DNA of 64,000 bases from Blasia pusilla (lineage: Eukaryota > Marchantiophyta > Marchantiopsida > Blasiales), in assembly GCA_050084515.1 (NCBI GenBank), contig CM114275.1, forward strand, positions 3,100,001-3,164,000, given 5' to 3'. The position numbers and the translations under genes were made by a program. Of the stretch, positions 59,236-64,000 are shown piece by piece. The number at the start of each line of letters is the position of its first letter. Positions within the stretch are counted from its first letter, which is position 1. The notes under the pieces are model-generated. The model was not told where the DNA came from. It searched no databases and saw nothing but the letters and a program-made list of their open reading frames with translations.

Positions 59236-59720
59236 TCACACTGATGATTTTTGTAGTTGACTCAGAGGGCCTTGTGATTGTGTCTGGTACTGGTTCGTAG
59301 TTGATTGAGTGACGTTATATTGAGTGCCTCTTCCTCCATATGCTTCATATCCACCAAGACCACGGAATTTTCTGCCATGACCCTTGCCTCTATTTGATCC
59401 ATAACCTGTAAATAGCGCACTCTCTTGCAGACTAGACGAGCTACAATTGCCTACTAGGCGCATCTCTTCACTGATAAACAGAGGAACTAACTCTTGAAAG
59501 GTTGGATACTTCTGTCTCATAGAGATAGAGGTCTCAAAGGACTTGTAAACCTTTGGAAGGCCTTGAAGAGTGAATAAAATCATATCATCATCTTCTACTA
59601 TCACTCCAATGCTATTCAACTGATCAAAATTATGTTTGATTCTCAAAATATAATCATTGATGCTCTACGATCCTTTCCTCACTTCGTTCAATTTTTGTTT
59701 CAATCAAAGCTTTCTAGCCT
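59236..59720 (-). pseudogene. Ty1/copia gag fragment
   Basis: IKHNFDQLNSIGVIVEDDDM, LQGLPKVYKSFETSISMRQKYP and TFQELVPLFISEEMRL are the conserved core of copia gag (UBN2 family), followed by a Gly/Arg/Tyr/Gln-rich tail. The frame is open for 136 codons. The reading before 59646 continues upstream through one stop. No zinc knuckle or protease follows, so the fragment is isolated. Confidence 0.85.
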
Positions 59721-61329
59721 TTGTAGATGTCTGGAACAGCTAAGAAACGGAGGACAACCTTGCTAAGGATATGGAAGAAGAATATGCAATTAATATGGAC
59801 AAGATGTTGGGTTAGATCTATGAATATTCCACTTATAGAATAAATGTGCAATTTTTCCAACTTATTATATCTCTTGTATTTGTACTTGTTTTTGTTCTTC
59901 ATATGATAAAGTGATTGATGGTAGGAAAAAATGCATGTTGTAAACATCATCGGTCAAAGGACATAATCAATGATCCGTCATAGAAGAAAGATAGACAATC
60001 ATTGTCAAAAATATAATCAGTCGCATGATAACACTTGGAGGTGCTAAGAATCCACTATATTAAGTCCATATATGATCGATTATAGGAAAAAATGCAAGCA
60101 AAAATTTTGATCAATCAAAGGAAAAAATTTATGATCTATCGTACAAGAAAAGGTGATGGTCGTTGTACAAAATATGATGAGTCGCATGAAAAAAAAAACC
60201 TTAGTAGTGCTAAGGACCCATCCATCTTAAACCCAAATCTATTCAATCATAAGACAAAATACCGACACTTCTATCCTTTCATCTAGATCAAAATAATTTA
60301 GATATCTAGCTCTTTCTATGTTTCTAAAGATCCTGTGTTAGTTTAATTATCATTTTTTCATTGCTTTTGCATTTAGGAGAAAATTCTACGAAAAAAAAAT
60401 TGTCTCCCCTACATCCAACCTATGCATATTAAATCTTTTCTTCCGACAAGATTTACTCCTGAACTTTGGAAAATAAGAACTTGTCATTGCATCTCTTGTT
60501 CCATTGAATCATATTATGGAATTGCTCTTTTGCACTCCATTCATCTTGTAAAGAATTTTCTCTACTCTCGCCAACCAAAATACTCTCCCTATATAATCTT
60601 CATTGCCACTACAATCATTAAAGATTCTCTCAGGTTGGAGAAATCATCCAAATTGTTATTCATTTTTCTTTTAAGGACCATTGTATATATGTCAAAAAGG
60701 TCTCATAAATCCTTCCCATGTCTCATCATCCAACATCATTGGGCCTACCATATTCTTGATTGGAATACTCTAAAAGACATGAATGGAATTTGAACATTAT
60801 TTTCACGATTCACACCACATTCTGGATTGTAAATTATCATCCAAGATCTCCTACTCGTTCTAAAAGAAACTTGTCTACCATTCTTTTCTAAGATTTCATA
60901 ATAGTCATTCGCACTGTCAATTCCTTGTGTGTATTTGAATTTCTAAAGTTTCCTTATAATACTGAGAGAAATCTTGTCCATATTTCCTCTCCTTCAAACC
61001 TTTCAATGGAATTTGTGCTAATGACCATATTTTTCTTGTTACAACAAAATCCAAGACGACATTGTGGATTATTACTTCCCATATATAAATTATATGAAGC
61101 ACCATCTTCAACTTTCTTGATTCGAAATTGCGTTTGGAAAGTTAGGTCTTGTAGATATTTGATTGGAGAAGTTGGAGAATCCAACATAAACTTCTTGAAA
61201 TCATGTCTCTTTTACAAAAGGGATCAGAGGTTTAGGGAAATAGGAACATTCAATGATCTTCTTCAATGAATCCAAACAGTAGACGTTATTATGTGAGAAA
61301 ATAGAATGTGATAAAATCACTGAAAGATG
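59721..61329. other. AT-rich region, possible unrecognised coding remnants
   Basis: Minus-strand frames at 60917-61269 encode YLQDLTFQTQFRIKKVEDGA and SNNPQCRLGFCCNKKNM, which read more like protein than random sequence, but frames change and I recognise no domain. A plus-strand frame at 60422-60793 overlaps and is probably a shadow. Nothing firm can be called. Confidence 0.3.
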
Positions 61330-61842
61330 TTACAAATCTTGAAGAAACAATATGGCCTAGTCCGTTCGTGCGCTCTCAAAAGAGCTTCGATGGAACCTGA
61401 ACACAGAGATAACTCGACATACGAGAATGCGCTACCGCTGCGACTCCCAACTACTTGACTATTCGAGAAACTAGTGTTTTCTATCTATTTTCTTCATTTC
61501 TATTTAAAGAAAAATTTTACATCAGGGTACTTTATACTCTGATGTAATATAGAGTTAGATAAGCCTTGTAACACTACTCCACAAACCACCTACGTCATAT
61601 TACTATGACTCCTCCAACGTCTAAGCCGAAACCATCAATCTAAGCTTCTCCTCATATCAGATTAAAGGTGCATAATGAGAAGTAGATTTTGAGAATCCAA
61701 CGCTCCTTACCCTCAATATCTACTCTCATATGGACTACTATCTTGGACCAATGCGGAGACCTTTCAAGTGTCGCTGAAGTTCATCTCCGCTCAAGGCTTT
61801 GGTGAAGATATCTACACGATTACCCTCATAGACTAACTTCAA
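61330..61842 (-). mobile_element. Ty1/copia 3' end: RNase H tail and LTR-like sequence
   Basis: On the minus strand 61842-61728 encodes YEGNRVDIFTKALSGDELQR, HLKGLRIG, the C-terminal motif of copia RNase H. It is followed by a purine-rich GATATTGAGGGTAAGGAG (possible polypurine tract) and about 400 bases that include a TACATCAGAGTA/TACCCTGATGTA stem. The latter is probably the 3' LTR. The (TC)n and AATC repeats begin immediately outside the coding part. Confidence 0.65.
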
Positions 61843-61865
61843 AATCAATCAATCAATCAATCAAT

Positions 61866-61934
<69 letters not shown>
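61843..61934 (+). repeat. (AATC)n followed by (TC)n microsatellite
   Basis: About six AATC units (61843-61868) run directly into about 33 TC units (61869-61934). Confidence 0.97.
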
Positions 61935-61936
<2 letters not shown>

Positions 61937-62889
61937 GAACAAAATGATATTCAATCTATATAGCCCACTTTGCAAGTGCACAAAGCCGCTCTATAATTGC
62001 ATCACAACTGTACTACAGTCACAAGCTTATGATTGTCATAGTTGCTAGATATTTGCACAATTTTGATGTTGAGCCACACTTTGCAACCACACCGTACCAT
62101 GGCTTTGAAATATCCTTTTATTCTAGTCGTATCACAATCAAGTGCTCATAACATAGTTTCAAATTTGCAACTAATAGGTGATTATCACTTGCATAGCAAC
62201 TGCAAAGCAATTGCCAAGAAGCCACAACCCATTTTTTTGAAAGTATAATTTTTCCCAAAACATCAATTTTCAAATCTTGGAAAAAAAAAATTTAATTCAT
62301 ATCCATATTTACAAAATTGCAAATTTTCCAAAAATCCATTTATTTACAAAACATTTCCACAATATACAATAAATCGCATAATAAATCATCCTGCTATCTA
62401 CACCGAGGTCGTGCACCAAACATATCATGCCCTTGGGGCTATGTTGGACCTATAAAAGATCCATCATAACTAGAATAGTATGTATGAAGCATGCAACTAC
62501 CGTGAAGTGGGAGCCCCCACTAACTGGCTTAGAAATATATGTCTAGTGCCTACTATAGATAGGCCCTAGAAACCCACTATGCCCATTGCCCAAGAAGAAC
62601 CTTCTTGATTTGAGGGCAACCAACTCCTCCATGTCAATTACACTTTTGTGGAAGTCGTAGTTTCACTCTCTCTTCGTCTATATGCAAACTGGTTCAGTAG
62701 GGAATAATGTCATCTAGAGGTAATCTATAAGTCATTTTATAATACAAATTGGAAGTTAAACCATGGCTGTCCCCAAATCGCATCATTACTACTCGAAGTC
62801 GTTGTTTGGCAACCACCTCCATTGTTTGGCAACCATGTTCATCATTTTGTGACCACGTCCAGCATTTTACAACCATTGTGAGGCTAGAA
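61935..62889. other. AT-rich spacer
   Basis: No supported gene. A GTTTGGCAACCA motif is repeated near 62805-62835. Confidence 0.4.
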
Positions 62890-62935
62890 ACTTACCACAT
62901 TTGACATCCACTAAAGTCTTAACATGGGTTTACCT

Positions 62936-63756
62936 TATCATCGGCCGTCACCTCCTCTTCCTCCTCCTCTTCATCCTCCTCAGTGTAGGAGGTGTCATCA
63001 TCATCATCATCATCCAAAGGGAAGGATTCCACAATTGGACCCGACCCAAGTCCTATTGGAGTGCATTTCCTATCAACATGAGGAATGTCCGACTACACAT
63101 ATTCCCACTAACTTGCATTAGTATTCTGAAATAATCTAAAAATACCTTAAACATATAAACACTCTATAAATTAGGAACTTACCAAGGATGCAATGAGATC
63201 CTGATCGGTGAAGACATTTTCTCATGTCTTACTACCTTGCCACACATCCTCCATGAACTTTTCAATGGGGTACTTGCCATTCTTCGGGAACTACACAATA
63301 CACCTATGTAGTTTGTTAAATGCCACTAACTCACACATTCTAAGAATGTTAGCATGTGAGGGTTACTTACAAATGCATAGGAGAATGCATCCGCTCCACC
63401 TTGGCCAAAGGAATGGGTCCCCTTTGGCTTTAGGGAAAAAAACTATGCCTTCACCACCCTTTGCATGTTAATCCTTGAATGGCATGGATATCTGATAGGG
63501 GCCAGCTCGCGTTGCAAATCGTAGCCCACGAAGCAATGTCATAGTTTGTGGGTGGTGGTATTTCCAACACTCACGTCTCCATCTCCTTTGCTCCAAATGG
63601 ACCCCACCTCACAATCTCCATCGTTGCCAACGTGACTCTGTATCTGCAATCAAAGGAGTACCTACTAATCATTTTTCCGAACCCCTTCGGAGAGATTTGA
63701 GCGCCATTCCAAAACTTTATCGGTAATGACGTTCTGAATCCTCTAACACTACACAT
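62936..63756 (-). pseudogene. unrecognised coding-like stretch with acidic tract
   Basis: On the minus strand 63756-63571 encodes FWNGAQISPKGFGKMISRYS..LATMEIVRWGPFGAKEMET. After a stop the phrase continues LEIPPPTNYDIASWATICNA. Further on (about 63060-62936) comes VESFPLDDDDDDDTSYTEED followed by a Glu run. The plus-strand frames here are Leu/Ile and His repeats complementary to the acidic tract and are artefacts. No known domain was recognised. It may be exons or a decayed transposon protein. Confidence 0.3.
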
Positions 63757-64000
63757 ACATTGTAGTGTTCCAAATCTCTACCACAAGCATATGTTGCTCA
63801 CACAACTATTTTAAGAGGCAAAGCAACATCTTTGCTTCATCTAGAGTTTGAGTCCCTCAACTCTCCAATATGAGAGTCCTCAAGTTCGTGCATCTCACAC
63901 GAGGCCTCTCTCGTAGGGGTGGAGTGGTTGCTTCAACATTGACATACGTACCCTCTACTCTCTCACTGCGACCCATCCATGCCACTCTACCCCCACGCGC
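63757..64000. other. window end, nothing firm
   Basis: Possible continuation of the minus-strand coding-like stretch, but stops intervene. No call is made. Confidence 0.3.

Noticed and set aside
62901-63134. Plus-strand frames rich in Leu/Ile or His
   Set aside because: Complement of the Asp/Glu tract on the minus strand, which reads better as protein.

Overview
This is nuclear DNA of a land plant. The evidence is an intron-rich ABCC-type ABC transporter gene, Ty1/copia and Ty3/gypsy retrotransposons (one with a chromodomain and an initiator-Met-tRNA primer site), mini-Helitrons with plant-type ends, and three TTTAGGG units. Long AT-rich introns, heavily decayed retroelements and a decayed protein family that I associate with seedless plants make a moss, liverwort, lycophyte or fern plausible, but the sequence does not settle this.

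Layout. 1-1.75 kb: dead copia pol fragment (+). 4.2-17.7 kb: an ABCC transporter on the minus strand, reconstructed here as ten coding exons that join in phase and together give TMD1-NBD1-TMD2-NBD2 (about 1261 codons). The last roughly 40 codons and any N-terminal TMD0 were not found. Its 6.55-kb second intron holds a fold-back element, an inverted repeat, a TIR-type repeat, a GC-rich repeat island and a mini-Helitron. Exons 1-2 are GC-rich at third codon positions and exons 3-10 are AT-rich. 17.7-21.6 kb: GC-balanced upstream DNA with no confident gene. 22.9-25.8 kb: an unrecognised, decayed protein gene (+) split by a solo LTR. 26.9-37.4 kb: tRNA-like tandem repeat, TIR repeats, mini-Helitrons and a copia element (30.0-34.1 kb, minus) whose whole remaining coding region is one frame broken only by nine TAA/TAG codons.

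38.8-59.1 kb is a nested stack of LTR elements. Family B is a decayed Ty3/gypsy on the minus strand (40.4-47.9 kb) ending in a PHD-like finger. Family A is a chromodomain Ty3/gypsy (47.9-56.4 kb, +) lying against or within B's leader, with solo or partial LTRs at 24.0, 41.4 and 56.7 kb. Family C consists of 1.28-kb LTR-like units, one of which is inserted in the 5' LTR of A. Clean target duplications (ATGGC, CTAAT, ACGC) order several of these events. 59-64 kb: copia gag and RNase H/LTR remnants, microsatellites, and two unrecognised coding-like stretches.

Only the ABCC gene looks like a functional host gene. All retroelement reading frames seen carry stops, frameshifts or lost catalytic residues.
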